A stretch of DNA of 64,000 nt from Apostichopus japonicus (lineage: Eukaryota; Echinodermata; Holothuroidea; Aspidochirotida; Stichopodidae): assembly GCF_037975245.1 (NCBI RefSeq), contig NC_092580.1, forward strand, positions 9,089,001 to 9,153,000. Reading direction: 5' to 3'. The notes beneath the pieces were generated by a model. The model had not been told where the DNA came from, did no database searches, and saw only the letters and a list, made by a program, of their open reading frames with translations. Position numbers and translations under genes: made by a program. Of this stretch, positions 14,561 through 29,921 are shown piece after piece. The first letter of the stretch is position 1, and every line of letters begins with the position of its first letter.

Positions 14561-15289
14561 TTCGACACCAATCGACCGAATGTGCGACAACCATCAATCG
14601 AATGTGCGACACCGATTGAACGAATGTTCGACACCGATTAAACGAATGTTCGACACCGTTCAATCGAATGTGCGACACCTATCAATCAAATGTGCGACAC
14701 CGATCAATCGAATGTTCGACACCCATCAATCGAATGTTCGACACCCATTAATCGAATCTTCGACACCGATCAATCGAATGTTCGACACCCATCAATCGAA
14801 TGTTCGACACCCATCGATCGAATGTTCGACACCGATCAATCGAATGTTCGACACCGATCAATCGAATGTTCGACACCAATCGACCGAATGTGCGACAACC
14901 ATCAATCGAATGTGCGACACCAATTAAACGAATGTTCGACACCGATTAAACGAATGTTCGACACCCAGCAATCGAATGTTCGACACCCATCAATCGAATG
15001 TTCGACACCCATCAATCGAATGTTCGACACCGATCAATCGAATGTTCGACACCGATCAATCGAATGTTTGACACCCATCAATCGAATGTTCGACACCCAT
15101 CAATCGAATGTGCGACACCGATCAATCAAATGTTCGACACCCATCAATCGAATGTGCGACACCTATCAATCGAATGTGCGACACAGATCAATCGAATGTT
15201 CGACACCGATCAATCGAATATACGACACCTATCAATCAAATGTGCGACATGGATCAATCCAATGTTCGACACCGATCAATCGAATGTTC
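14561..15289. repeat. 22-bp array, boundary block before the 4,527-bp duplication
   Basis: About 33 units combining fragments of the 792-bp module with novel substitutions: CACCGATTGAACG near 14,608, CACCGTTCAATCG near 14,654, CACCCAGCAATCG near 14,962, and GTTCTACACC near 15,288. No non-satellite sequence is present. Confidence 0.8.
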
Positions 15290-18200
15290 TACACCGATCA
15301 ATCGAATTAGCGGCACCGATCAATCAAATGTGTGGCACCGATCAATCGAATGTTCGACACCCATCAATCGAATGTTCGACACCGATCAATCGAATGTTCG
15401 ACACCGATCAATCGAATGTTTGACACCCATCAATCGAATGTTCGACACTCATCAATCGAATGTGCGACACCTATCAATCAAATGTTCGACACCGATCAAT
15501 CGAATGTTCGACACCGATCAATCGAATTTGCGGCCCCGATCAATCAAATGTGTGGCACCGGTCAATCGAATGTTCGACACCGATCAATCGAATGTTCGAC
15601 ACCTATCAACCGAATGTGCGACACAGATCAATCGATGTGCTACACCGATTAAACGAATGTTCGACACCGATCAATCGAATGTTCGACACCCATGAATCGA
15701 ATTTTCGACACCGATCAATCGAATGTTCGACACCGATCAATCGAATGTTCGACACCCATCAATCGAATGTTCGACACCCGTCAATCGAATGTGCGACATG
15801 GATCAATCAAATGTTCGACACCGATCAATCGAATGTTAGACACCGATCAATCGAATTTGCGGCACCGATCAATCAAATGTGTGGCACCGATCAATCGAAT
15901 GTTCGACACCGATCAAACGAATGCTCGACACCTATCAACCGAATGTGCGACACAGATCAATCGATGTGCTACACCGATTAAACGAATGTTCGACACCGAT
16001 CAATCGAATGTGCTGCACCGATTAAGCGAATGTTCGACACCGGTCAATCGAATATACGACACCTATCAATCAAATGTGCGACATGGATCAATCAAATCTT
16101 CGACACCCATCAATCGAATGTTCGACACCGATCAATCGAATTTGCGGCACCGATCAATCAAATGTGTGGCACCGATCAATCGAATGTTCGACACCAATCA
16201 ATCGAATGTTCGACACCCATCAATCGAATGTTCGACACCCATCAATCGAATGTGCGACACCCATCAATCGAATGTGCGACACTCATTAATCGAATGTCTG
16301 ACAACCATCAATCGAATGTGCGACAAGGATCAATCAAATGTTCGACACCAATCAATTGAATGTTCGACACCGATCAATCGAATTTGCGGCACCGATGAAT
16401 CGAATATGCGACACCCATTAATCGAATGTTCGACACCGATCAATCGAATGTTCGACAACCATCAAACGAATGTTCGACAACCATCAATCGAATGTGCGAC
16501 ATGGATCAATCAAATGTTCGACACCTATCAATCGAATGTTCGACACCGATCAATCGAATTTGCGGCACCGATCAATCGAATTTGCGGCACCGATCAATCA
16601 AATGTGTGTCACTGATCAATCGAATGTTCGACACCGATCAATCGAATGTTCGACACCCATCAATCGAATGTTCGACACCGATCAATCGAATGTTCGACAC
16701 CCATCAATCGAATGTTCGACACCGATCAATCGAATGTGCGACACAGATCAATCGAATGTCTGACAACCATCAACCGAATGGGCGACATCGATCAATCGAA
16801 TGTTCGACACCGATCAATCGAATATACGACACCGATCAATCGAATGTGCGACACCCATTAATCGAATGTCCGACAACCATTCATCGAATGTTCGACAACG
16901 ATCAGCCGAATATGCGATTCCTGTCAATCGAATGTTCGACAACCATCAATCGAATGTGCGACACAGATCAATCGAATGTGCGACACCTATCAATCGAATG
17001 TGCGACACAGATCAATCGAATGTTCGACACCGATCAATCGAATATACGACACCTATCAATCAAATGTGCGACATGGATCAATCCAATGTTCGACACCGAT
17101 CAATCGAATGTTCGACACCGATCAATCGAATTAGCGGCACCGATCAATCAAATGTGTGGCACCGATCAATCGAATGTTCGACACCGATCAATCGAATGTT
17201 CGACACCGATCAATCGAATGTTCGACACCGATCAATCGAATGTTCGACACCGATCAATCGAATGTTCGACACCCATCAATCGAATGTTCGACACCGATCA
17301 ATCGAATTTGCGGCACCGATCAATCGAATGTTCGACACCAATCGACCGAATGTGCGACAACCATCAATCGAATGTGCGACACCAATTAAACGAATGTTCG
17401 ACACCGATTAAACGAATGTTCGACACCGATCAATCGAATGTGCGACACCTATCAATCGAATGTTCGACACCCATCAATCGAATGTTCGACACCCATCAAT
17501 CGAATGTGCGACACCTATCAATCGAATGTGCGACACCTATCAATCGAATGTTCGACACCGATCAATCGAATATACGACACCTATCAATCAAATGTGCGAC
17601 ATGGATCAATCCAATGTTCGACACCGATCAATCGAATGTTCGACACCGATCAATTGAATTAGCGGCACCGATCAATCAAATGTGTGGCACCGATCAATCG
17701 AATGTTCGACACCGATCAATCGAATGTTCGACACCCATCAATCGAATGTTCGACACCCATTAATCGAATCTTCGACACCGATCAATCGAATGTTCGACAC
17801 CGATCAATCGAATGTTCGACACCCATCGATCGAATGTTCGACACCCATCGATCGAATGTTCGACACCGATCAATCGAATGTTCGACACCGATCAATCGAA
17901 TGTTCGACACCCATCAATCGAATGTTCGACACCCATCAATCGAATGTTCGACACCGATCAATCGAATTTGCGGCACCGATCAATCGAATGTTCGACACCA
18001 ATCGACCGAATGTGCGACAACCATCAATCGAATGTTCGACACCAATTAAACGAATGTTCGACACCGATCAATCGAATGTTCGACACCCATCAATCGAATG
18101 TTCGACAACCATCAATCGAATGTTCGACACCGATCAATCGAATGTTCGACACCGATCAATCGAATGTTTGACACCCATCAATCGAATGTTCGACACCCAT

Positions 18201-19816
18201 CAATCGAATGTGCGACACCGATCAATCAAATGTTCGACACCGATCAATCGAATGTTCGACACCGATCAATCGAATTTGCGGCCCCGATCAATCAAATGTG
18301 TGGCACCGGTCAATCGAATGTTCGACACCGATCAATCGAATGTTCGACACCTATCAACCGAATGTGCGACACAGATCAATCGATGTGCTACACCGATTAA
18401 ACGAATGTTCGACACCGATCAATCGAATGTTCGACACCCATGAATCGAATGTTCGACACCGATCAATCGAATGTTCGACACCGATCAATCGAATGTTCGA
18501 CACCCATCAATCGAATGTTCGACACCCATCAATCGAATGTGCGACATGGATCAATCAAATGTTCGACACCGATCAATCGAATGTTAGACACCGATCAATC
18601 GAATTTGCGGCACCGATCAATCAAATGTGTGGCACCGATCAATCGAATGTTCGACACCCATCAATCGAATGTTCGACACCCATCAATCGAATATTCGACA
18701 CCCATTAATCGAATGTTAGACACCGATCAATCGAATGTTCGACACCGATCAATCGAATGTTCGACACCCATCAATCGAATGTTCGACACCCATCAATCGA
18801 ATGTGCGACACCCATCAATCGAATGTGCGACACCCATTAATCGAATGTCTGACAACCATCAATCGAATGTGCGACAAGGATTAATCAAATGTTCGACACC
18901 GATTAATTGAATGTTCGACACCGATCAATCGAATTTGCGGCACCGATCAATCGAATTTGCGGCACCGATCAATCAAATGTGTGGCACCGATCAATCGAAT
19001 GTTCGACACCGATCAATCGAATGTTCGACACCCATCAATCGAATGTTCGACACCGATCAATCGAATGTTCGACACCCATCAATCGAATGTTCGACACCGA
19101 TCAATCGAATGTGCGACACAGATCAATCGAATGTTCGACAACCATCAATCGAATGTTCGACACCTATCAACCGAATGTGCGACACAGATCAATCGATGTG
19201 CTACACCGATTAAACGAATGTGCGACACAGATCAATCGATGTGCTACACCGATTAAACGAATGTTCGACACCGGTCAATCGAATATACGACACCTATCAA
19301 TCAAATGTGCAACATGGATCAATCAAATCTTCGACACCGATCAATCGAATGTTCGACACCGATCAATCGAATTTGCGACACCGATCAGACGAATATGCGA
19401 CACCCATTAATCGAATGTTCGACACCGATCAATCGAATGTTCGACAACCATCAATCGAATGTACGACATGGATCAATCAAATGTTCGACACCTATCAATC
19501 GAATGTTCGACACCGATCAATCGAATTTGCGGCACCGATCAATCGAATTTGCGGCACCGATCAATCAAATGTGTGGCACCGATCAATCGAATGTTCGACA
19601 CCCATCAATCGAATGTTCGACACCGATCAATCGAATGTTCGACACCCATCAATCGAATGTTCGACACCGATCAATCGAATGTTCGACACCCATCAATCGA
19701 ATGTTCGACACCGATCAATCGAATGTTCGACAACCATCAATCGAATGTTCGACACCCATCAATCGAATGTGCGACACCGATCAATCAAATGTTCGACACC
19801 GATCAATCGAATGTTC
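15290..19816. repeat. 4,527-bp higher-order repeat, copy 1
   Basis: It matches 19,817-24,343 at a constant offset of 4,527 bp. The period is 206 x 22 minus 5. The five missing bases correspond to five 21-bp units (CAATCGATGTGC) near 15,632, 15,960, 18,380, 19,195 and 19,233. Differences that I saw are C at 15,336 against A at 19,863, and A at 19,376 against G at 23,903. The block contains the 2.1-kb module (CACCGGTC landmark at about 16,038) followed by a separate 2-kb tail. Confidence 0.88.
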
Positions 19817-22800
19817 GACACCGATCAATCGAATTAGCGGCACCGATCAATCAAATGTGTGGAACCGATCAATCGAATGTTCGACACCCATCAATCGAAT
19901 GTTCGACACCGATCAATCGAATGTTCGACACCGATCAATCGAATGTTTGACACCCATCAATCGAATGTTCGACACTCATCAATCGAATGTGCGACACCTA
20001 TCAATCAAATGTTCGACACCGATCAATCGAATGTTCGACACCGATCAATCGAATTTGCGGCCCCGATCAATCAAATGTGTGGCACCGGTCAATCGAATGT
20101 TCGACACCGATCAATCGAATGTTCGACACCTATCAACCGAATGTGCGACACAGATCAATCGATGTGCTACACCGATTAAACGAATGTTCGACACCGATCA
20201 ATCGAATGTTCGACACCCATGAATCGAATTTTCGACACCGATCAATCGAATGTTCGACACCGATCAATCGAATGTTCGACACCCATCAATCGAATGTTCG
20301 ACACCCGTCAATCGAATGTGCGACATGGATCAATCAAATGTTCGACACCGATCAATCGAATGTTAGACACCGATCAATCGAATTTGCGGCACCGATCAAT
20401 CAAATGTGTGGCACCGATCAATCGAATGTTCGACACCGATCAAACGAATGCTCGACACCTATCAACCGAATGTGCGACACAGATCAATCGATGTGCTACA
20501 CCGATTAAACGAATGTTCGACACCGATCAATCGAATGTGCTGCACCGATTAAGCGAATGTTCGACACCGGTCAATCGAATATACGACACCTATCAATCAA
20601 ATGTGCGACATGGATCAATCAAATCTTCGACACCCATCAATCGAATGTTCGACACCGATCAATCGAATTTGCGGCACCGATCAATCAAATGTGTGGCACC
20701 GATCAATCGAATGTTCGACACCAATCAATCGAATGTTCGACACCCATCAATCGAATGTTCGACACCCATCAATCGAATGTGCGACACCCATCAATCGAAT
20801 GTGCGACACTCATTAATCGAATGTCTGACAACCATCAATCGAATGTGCGACAAGGATCAATCAAATGTTCGACACCAATCAATTGAATGTTCGACACCGA
20901 TCAATCGAATTTGCGGCACCGATGAATCGAATATGCGACACCCATTAATCGAATGTTCGACACCGATCAATCGAATGTTCGACAACCATCAAACGAATGT
21001 TCGACAACCATCAATCGAATGTGCGACATGGATCAATCAAATGTTCGACACCTATCAATCGAATGTTCGACACCGATCAATCGAATTTGCGGCACCGATC
21101 AATCGAATTTGCGGCACCGATCAATCAAATGTGTGTCACTGATCAATCGAATGTTCGACACCGATCAATCGAATGTTCGACACCCATCAATCGAATGTTC
21201 GACACCGATCAATCGAATGTTCGACACCCATCAATCGAATGTTCGACACCGATCAATCGAATGTGCGACACAGATCAATCGAATGTCTGACAACCATCAA
21301 CCGAATGGGCGACATCGATCAATCGAATGTTCGACACCGATCAATCGAATATACGACACCGATCAATCGAATGTGCGACACCCATTAATCGAATGTCCGA
21401 CAACCATTCATCGAATGTTCGACAACGATCAGCCGAATATGCGATTCCTGTCAATCGAATGTTCGACAACCATCAATCGAATGTGCGACACAGATCAATC
21501 GAATGTGCGACACCTATCAATCGAATGTGCGACACAGATCAATCGAATGTTCGACACCGATCAATCGAATATACGACACCTATCAATCAAATGTGCGACA
21601 TGGATCAATCCAATGTTCGACACCGATCAATCGAATGTTCGACACCGATCAATCGAATTAGCGGCACCGATCAATCAAATGTGTGGCACCGATCAATCGA
21701 ATGTTCGACACCGATCAATCGAATGTTCGACACCGATCAATCGAATGTTCGACACCGATCAATCGAATGTTCGACACCGATCAATCGAATGTTCGACACC
21801 CATCAATCGAATGTTCGACACCGATCAATCGAATTTGCGGCACCGATCAATCGAATGTTCGACACCAATCGACCGAATGTGCGACAACCATCAATCGAAT
21901 GTGCGACACCAATTAAACGAATGTTCGACACCGATTAAACGAATGTTCGACACCGATCAATCGAATGTGCGACACCTATCAATCGAATGTTCGACACCCA
22001 TCAATCGAATGTTCGACACCCATCAATCGAATGTGCGACACCTATCAATCGAATGTGCGACACCTATCAATCGAATGTTCGACACCGATCAATCGAATAT
22101 ACGACACCTATCAATCAAATGTGCGACATGGATCAATCCAATGTTCGACACCGATCAATCGAATGTTCGACACCGATCAATTGAATTAGCGGCACCGATC
22201 AATCAAATGTGTGGCACCGATCAATCGAATGTTCGACACCGATCAATCGAATGTTCGACACCCATCAATCGAATGTTCGACACCCATTAATCGAATCTTC
22301 GACACCGATCAATCGAATGTTCGACACCGATCAATCGAATGTTCGACACCCATCGATCGAATGTTCGACACCCATCGATCGAATGTTCGACACCGATCAA
22401 TCGAATGTTCGACACCGATCAATCGAATGTTCGACACCCATCAATCGAATGTTCGACACCCATCAATCGAATGTTCGACACCGATCAATCGAATTTGCGG
22501 CACCGATCAATCGAATGTTCGACACCAATCGACCGAATGTGCGACAACCATCAATCGAATGTTCGACACCAATTAAACGAATGTTCGACACCGATCAATC
22601 GAATGTTCGACACCCATCAATCGAATGTTCGACAACCATCAATCGAATGTTCGACACCGATCAATCGAATGTTCGACACCGATCAATCGAATGTTTGACA
22701 CCCATCAATCGAATGTTCGACACCCATCAATCGAATGTGCGACACCGATCAATCAAATGTTCGACACCGATCAATCGAATGTTCGACACCGATCAATCGA

Positions 22801-24343
22801 ATTTGCGGCCCCGATCAATCAAATGTGTGGCACCGGTCAATCGAATGTTCGACACCGATCAATCGAATGTTCGACACCTATCAACCGAATGTGCGACACA
22901 GATCAATCGATGTGCTACACCGATTAAACGAATGTTCGACACCGATCAATCGAATGTTCGACACCCATGAATCGAATGTTCGACACCGATCAATCGAATG
23001 TTCGACACCGATCAATCGAATGTTCGACACCCATCAATCGAATGTTCGACACCCATCAATCGAATGTGCGACATGGATCAATCAAATGTTCGACACCGAT
23101 CAATCGAATGTTAGACACCGATCAATCGAATTTGCGGCACCGATCAATCAAATGTGTGGCACCGATCAATCGAATGTTCGACACCCATCAATCGAATGTT
23201 CGACACCCATCAATCGAATATTCGACACCCATTAATCGAATGTTAGACACCGATCAATCGAATGTTCGACACCGATCAATCGAATGTTCGACACCCATCA
23301 ATCGAATGTTCGACACCCATCAATCGAATGTGCGACACCCATCAATCGAATGTGCGACACCCATTAATCGAATGTCTGACAACCATCAATCGAATGTGCG
23401 ACAAGGATTAATCAAATGTTCGACACCGATTAATTGAATGTTCGACACCGATCAATCGAATTTGCGGCACCGATCAATCGAATTTGCGGCACCGATCAAT
23501 CAAATGTGTGGCACCGATCAATCGAATGTTCGACACCGATCAATCGAATGTTCGACACCCATCAATCGAATGTTCGACACCGATCAATCGAATGTTCGAC
23601 ACCCATCAATCGAATGTTCGACACCGATCAATCGAATGTGCGACACAGATCAATCGAATGTTCGACAACCATCAATCGAATGTTCGACACCTATCAACCG
23701 AATGTGCGACACAGATCAATCGATGTGCTACACCGATTAAACGAATGTGCGACACAGATCAATCGATGTGCTACACCGATTAAACGAATGTTCGACACCG
23801 GTCAATCGAATATACGACACCTATCAATCAAATGTGCAACATGGATCAATCAAATCTTCGACACCGATCAATCGAATGTTCGACACCGATCAATCGAATT
23901 TGCGGCACCGATCAGACGAATATGCGACACCCATTAATCGAATGTTCGACACCGATCAATCGAATGTTCGACAACCATCAATCGAATGTACGACATGGAT
24001 CAATCAAATGTTCGACACCTATCAATCGAATGTTCGACACCGATCAATCGAATTTGCGGCACCGATCAATCGAATTTGCGGCACCGATCAATCAAATGTG
24101 TGGCACCGATCAATCGAATGTTCGACACCCATCAATCGAATGTTCGACACCGATCAATCGAATGTTCGACACCCATCAATCGAATGTTCGACACCGATCA
24201 ATCGAATGTTCGACACCCATCAATCGAATGTTCGACACCGATCAATCGAATGTTCGACAACCATCAATCGAATGTTCGACACCCATCAATCGAATGTGCG
24301 ACACCGATCAATCAAATGTTCGACACCGATCAATCGAATGTTC
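19817..24343. repeat. 4,527-bp higher-order repeat, copy 2
   Basis: Tandem partner of 15,290-19,816, nearly identical along its whole length. Correspondence ends near 24,361-24,394, where the sequence follows a different variant order. The edges are placed to about one to three units, because flanking units are themselves similar. Confidence 0.88.
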
Positions 24344-27300
24344 GACACCGATCAATCGAATTTGCGGCACCGATCAATCAAATGTGTGGCACCGGTCAAT
24401 CGAATGTTCGACACCGATCAATCGAATGTTCGACACCTATCAACCGAATGTGCGACACAGATCAATTGATGTGCTACACCGATTAAACGAATGTTCGACA
24501 CCGATCAATCGAATGTGCTGCACCGATTAAGCAAATGTTCGACACCGGTCAATCGAATATACGACACCTATCAATCAAATGTGCGACATGGATCAATCAA
24601 ATCTTCGACACCGATCAATCGAATGTTCGACACCGATCAATCGAATTTGCGGCAGAGATCAATCAAATGTGTGGCACCGATCAATCGAATGTTCGACACC
24701 CATCAATCGAATGTTCGACACCCATCAATCGAATGTTCGACACCCATTAATCGAATGTTCGACACCGATCAATCGAATGTTCGACACCGATCAATCGAAT
24801 GTTCGACACCCATCGATCGAATGTTCGACACCGATCAATCGAATGTTCGACACCGATCAATCGAATGTTCGACACCCATCAATCGAATGTTCGACACCCA
24901 TTAATCGAATGTTCGACACCGATCAATCGAATGTTCGACACCGATCAATCGAATGTTCGACACCCATCAATCGAATGTTCGACACCCATCAATCGAATGT
25001 GCGACACCCATCAATCGAATGTGCGACACCCATTAATCGAATGTCTGACAACCATCAATCGAATGTGCGACATGGATCAATCAAATGTTCGACACCTATC
25101 AATTGAATGTTCGACACCGATCAATCGAATTTGCGGCACCGATCAATCGAATTTGCGGAACCAATCAATCAAATGTGTGGCACCGATCAATCGAATGTTC
25201 GACACCGATCAATCGAATGTTCGACACCCATCAATCGAATGTTCGACACCGATCAATCAAATGTTCGACACCCATCAATCGAATGTTCGACACCGATCAA
25301 TCGAATGTGCGACACAGATCAATCGAATGTCCGACAAACATCAACCGAATGTGCGACATCGATCAATCGAATGTTCGACACCGATCAATCGAATGTTCGA
25401 CACCTATCAACCGAATGTGCGACACAGATCAATCGATGTGCTACACCCATCAATCGAATGTTCGACACCCATCAATCGAATGTTCGACACCGATCAATCG
25501 AATTTGCGGCACCGATCAATCGAATGTTCGACACCAATCGACCGAATGTGCGACAACCATCAATCGAATGTGCGACACCAATTAAACGAATGTTCGACAC
25601 CGATTAAACGAATGTTCGACACCGATCAATCGAATGTGCGACACCGATCAATCGAATGTTCGAATCCTATCAATCGAATGTTCGACACCTATCAATCGAA
25701 TGTGCGACACAGATCAATCGAATGTTCGACACCCATCAACCGAATGTGCGAAATCGATCAATCGAATGTTCGACACCGATCAATCGAATATACGACACCG
25801 ATCAATCGAATGTGCGACATGGATCAATCAAATGTTCGACACCGATCATCCAATGTTCGACACCGATCAATCGAATTTGCGGCACCGATCAATCAAATGT
25901 GTGGCACCGATCAATCGAATATACGACACCTATCAATCAAATGTGCGACATGAATCAATCAAATGTTCGACACCGATCAATCGAATGTTCGACACCGATC
26001 AATCGAATTTGCGGCACCGATCAATCGAATTTGCTTCACCGATCAATCAAATGTGTTGCACCGATCAATCGAATGTTCGACACCGATCAATCGAATGTTC
26101 GACACCGATCAATCGAATGTTCGACACCGATCAATCGAATGTTCGACACCGATCAATCGAATGTTCGACACCCATCAATCGAATGTTCGACACCGATCAA
26201 TCGAATGTGCGACACCGATCAATCGAATGTTCGACACCTATCAATCGAATGTTCGACACCCAACAACCGAATGTGCGACATCGATCAATCGAATGTTCGA
26301 CACCGATCAATCGACAATACGACACCGATCAATCGAATGTGCGACACCCATAAATCGAATGTCCGACAACCATTAATCGAATGTTCGAAAACGATCAGCC
26401 GAATATACGACACCGATCAATCGAATGTGCGACATGGATCAATCAAATGTTCGACACCGATCATCCAATGTTCGACACCGATTAAACGAATGTTCGACAC
26501 CGATCAATCGAATGTACGACACCGATCAATCGAATGTTCGACACCCATCAATCAAATGTGCGACATAGATCAATCAAATGTTCGACACCGATCAATCGAA
26601 TGTTCGACACCGATTAAACGAATGTTCGACACCGATCATCGAATGTGCGACACCCATCAATCGAATGTTCGACAACCATCAAACGAATGTGCGACACCAA
26701 TCAATCGAATCTTCGACACCCAACAATCGAATGTGCGGCACCGATCAATCGAATGTGCAGCACCGATCAATCGAATGTTCGGCACCGATCAATCGAATGT
26801 TTGACATCGATCAATCGAATGTGCGACACCGATCAATCGAATTTGCTGCACCGATCAACCGAATGTTCGACACCGATCAATCGAATGTTCCACACCGATC
26901 AATCGAATGTTTGATATCGATCAATCAAATGTGCGACAACCATCAATCGAATTTGCGGCACCGATCAATCGAATGTTCGACACCGATCAATCGAATATAC
27001 GACACCTATCAATCAAATGTGCGACATGGATCAATCCAATGTTCGACACCGATCAATCGAATGTTCGACACCCATCAATCGAATTAGCGGCACCGATCAA
27101 TCAAATGTGTGGCACCGATCAATCGAATGTTCGACACCGATCAATCGAATGTTCGACACCCATCAATCGAATGTTCGACACGCATTAATCGAATGTTCGA
27201 CACCGATCAATCGAATGTTCGACACCGATCAATCGAATGTTCGACACCCATCAATCGAATGTTCGACACCCATCAATCGAATGTTCGACACCGATCAATC

Positions 27301-27521
27301 GAATGTTCGACACCGATCAATCGAATGTTCGACACCGATCAATCGAATTTGCGGCACCGATCAATCAAATGTTCGACACCGATCAATCGAATGTTCGACA
27401 CCCATCAATCGAATGTTCGACACCCATTAATCGAATGTTCGACACCGATCAATCGAATGTTCGACACCGATCAATCGAATGTTCGACACCCATCAATCGA
27501 ATGTTCGACACCCATCAATCG

Positions 27522-27536
27522 AATGTTCGACAATCG
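27522..27536. repeat. 15-bp truncated unit (first of four)
   Basis: AATGTTCGACAATCG is a 22-bp unit lacking seven bases of its ACCSATC segment. The same truncation occurs at 29,099-29,113, 29,488-29,502 and 29,789-29,803, always followed by GTGCGACACC. The spacing of the first two (1,577 bp) equals the local duplication offset. This indicates one original deletion later copied with its surroundings. Confidence 0.85.
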
Positions 27537-29894
27537 AATGTGCGACACCCATCAATCGAATGTTCGACACCCATCAACCAAATGTGCGACACAGATCAAT
27601 CGAATGTTCGACACCGATCAATCGAATATACGACACCGATCAATCGAATGTGCTACACCGATTAAACGAATGTTCGACACCGATCAATCGAATGTTCGAC
27701 ACCGATCAATCGAATGTTCGACACCGATCAATCGAATGTTCGACACCCATCAATCGAATGTTCGACACCGATCAATCGAATGTTCGACACAGATCAATCG
27801 AATGTCCGACAACCATCAACCGAATATACGACACCGATCAATCGAATGTGCGACACCCATTATTCGAATGTCCGACAACCATCAATCGAAAATTCGACAC
27901 CGATCAATCGAATGTTCGACACCCATCAATCGAATGTTCGACACCCATCAACCGAATGTGCGACATCGATCAATCGAATTTTCGACACCGATCAATCGAA
28001 TATACGACACCGATCAATCGAATGTGCGACATGGATCAATCAAATGTTCGACACCGATCAATCGAATGTTCGACACCGATCAATCAAATTTGCGGCACCG
28101 ATCAATCAAATGTGTGGCACCGATCAATCGAATATACGACACCTATCAATCGAATGTTCGACACCGATCAATCGAATGTGCTACACCGATTAAACGAATG
28201 TTCGACACCGATCAATCGAATGTTCGACACCGATCAATCGAATGTTCGACACCGATCAATCGAATGTTCGACACCCATCAATCGAATGTTCGACACCGAT
28301 CAATCGAATGTTCGACACAGATCAATCGAATGTCCGACAACCATCAACCGAATATACGACACCGATCAATCGAATGTGCGACACCCATTATTCGAATGTC
28401 CGACAACCATCAATCGAAAATTCGACACCGATCAATCGAATGTTCGACACCCATCAATCGAATGTTCGACACCCATCAACCGAATGTGCGACATCGATCA
28501 ATCGAATTTTCGACACCGATCAATCGAATATACGACACCGATCAATCGAATATACGACACCTATCAATCAAATGTGCGACATGGATCAATCCAATGTTCG
28601 ACACCGATCAATCGAATGTTCGACACCCATCAATCGAATTAGCGGCACCGATCAATCAAATGTGTGGCACCGATCAATCGAATGTTCGACACCGATCAAT
28701 CGAATGTTCGACACCCATCAATCGAATGTTCGACACGCATTAATCGAATGTTCGACACCGATCAATCGAATGTTCGACACCGATCAATCGAATGTTCGAC
28801 ACCCATCAATCGAATGTTCGACACCCATCAATCGAATGTTCGACACCGATCAATCGAATGTTCGACACCGATCAATCGAATGTTCGACACCGATCAATCG
28901 AATTTGCGGCACCGATCAATCGAATGTTCGACACCGATCAATCGAATGTTCGACACCGATCAATCGAATGTTCGACACCCATCAATCGAATGTTCGACAC
29001 CCATTAATCGAATGTTCGACACCGATCAATCGAATGTTCGACACCGATCAATCGAATGTTCGACACCCATCAATCGAATGTTCGACACCCATCAATCGAA
29101 TGTTCGACAATCGAATGTGCGACACCCATCAATCGAATGTTCGACACCCATCAACCAAATGTGCGACACAGATCAATCGAATGTTCGACACCGATCAATC
29201 GAATATACGACACCGATCAATCGAATGTGCTACACCGATTAAACGAATGTTCGACACCGATCAATCGAATGTTCGACACCGATCAATCGAATGTTCGACA
29301 CCGATCAATCGAATGTTCGACACCCATCAATCGAATGTTCGACACCGATCAATCGAATGTTCGACACAGATCAATCGAATGTCCGACAACCATCAACCGA
29401 ATATACAACACCGATCAATCGAATGTTCGACACCGATCAATCGAATGTTCGACACCCATCAATCGAATGTTCGACACCCATCAATCGAATGTTCGACAAT
29501 CGAATGTGCGACACCGATCAATCAAATGTGCGACACAGATCAATCGAATGTTCGACACCGATCAATCGAATATACGACACCGATCAATCGAATGTGCTAC
29601 ACCGATTAAACGAATGTTCGACACCGATCAATCGAATGTTCGACACCGATCAATCGAATGTTCGACACCGATCAATCGAATGTTCGACACCCATTAATCG
29701 AATGTTCGACACCGATCAATCGAATGTTCGACACCGATCAATCGAATGTTCGACACCCATCAATCGAATGTTCGACACCCATCAATCGAATGTTCGACAA
29801 TCGAATGTGCGACACCCATCAATCGAATGTTCGACACCCATCAACCAAATGTGCGACACAGATCAATCGAATGTTCGACACCGATCAATCGAAT

Positions 29895-29921
29895 ATTCAT
29901 CCATGTGCGACATGGATGAAT
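29895..29921. other. Perfect hairpin: 12-bp arms, 3-nt loop
   Basis: ATTCATCCATGT (29,895-29,906) is followed by GCG and then ACATGGATGAAT (29,910-29,921), its exact reverse complement. The right arm resembles the usual ACATGGATCAAT with C changed to G. The left arm is a sequence seen nowhere else in the array. The flanking units are joined abnormally at this point. A template-switch event that copied one arm from the other is the simplest reading; it is an inference. Confidence 0.85.
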
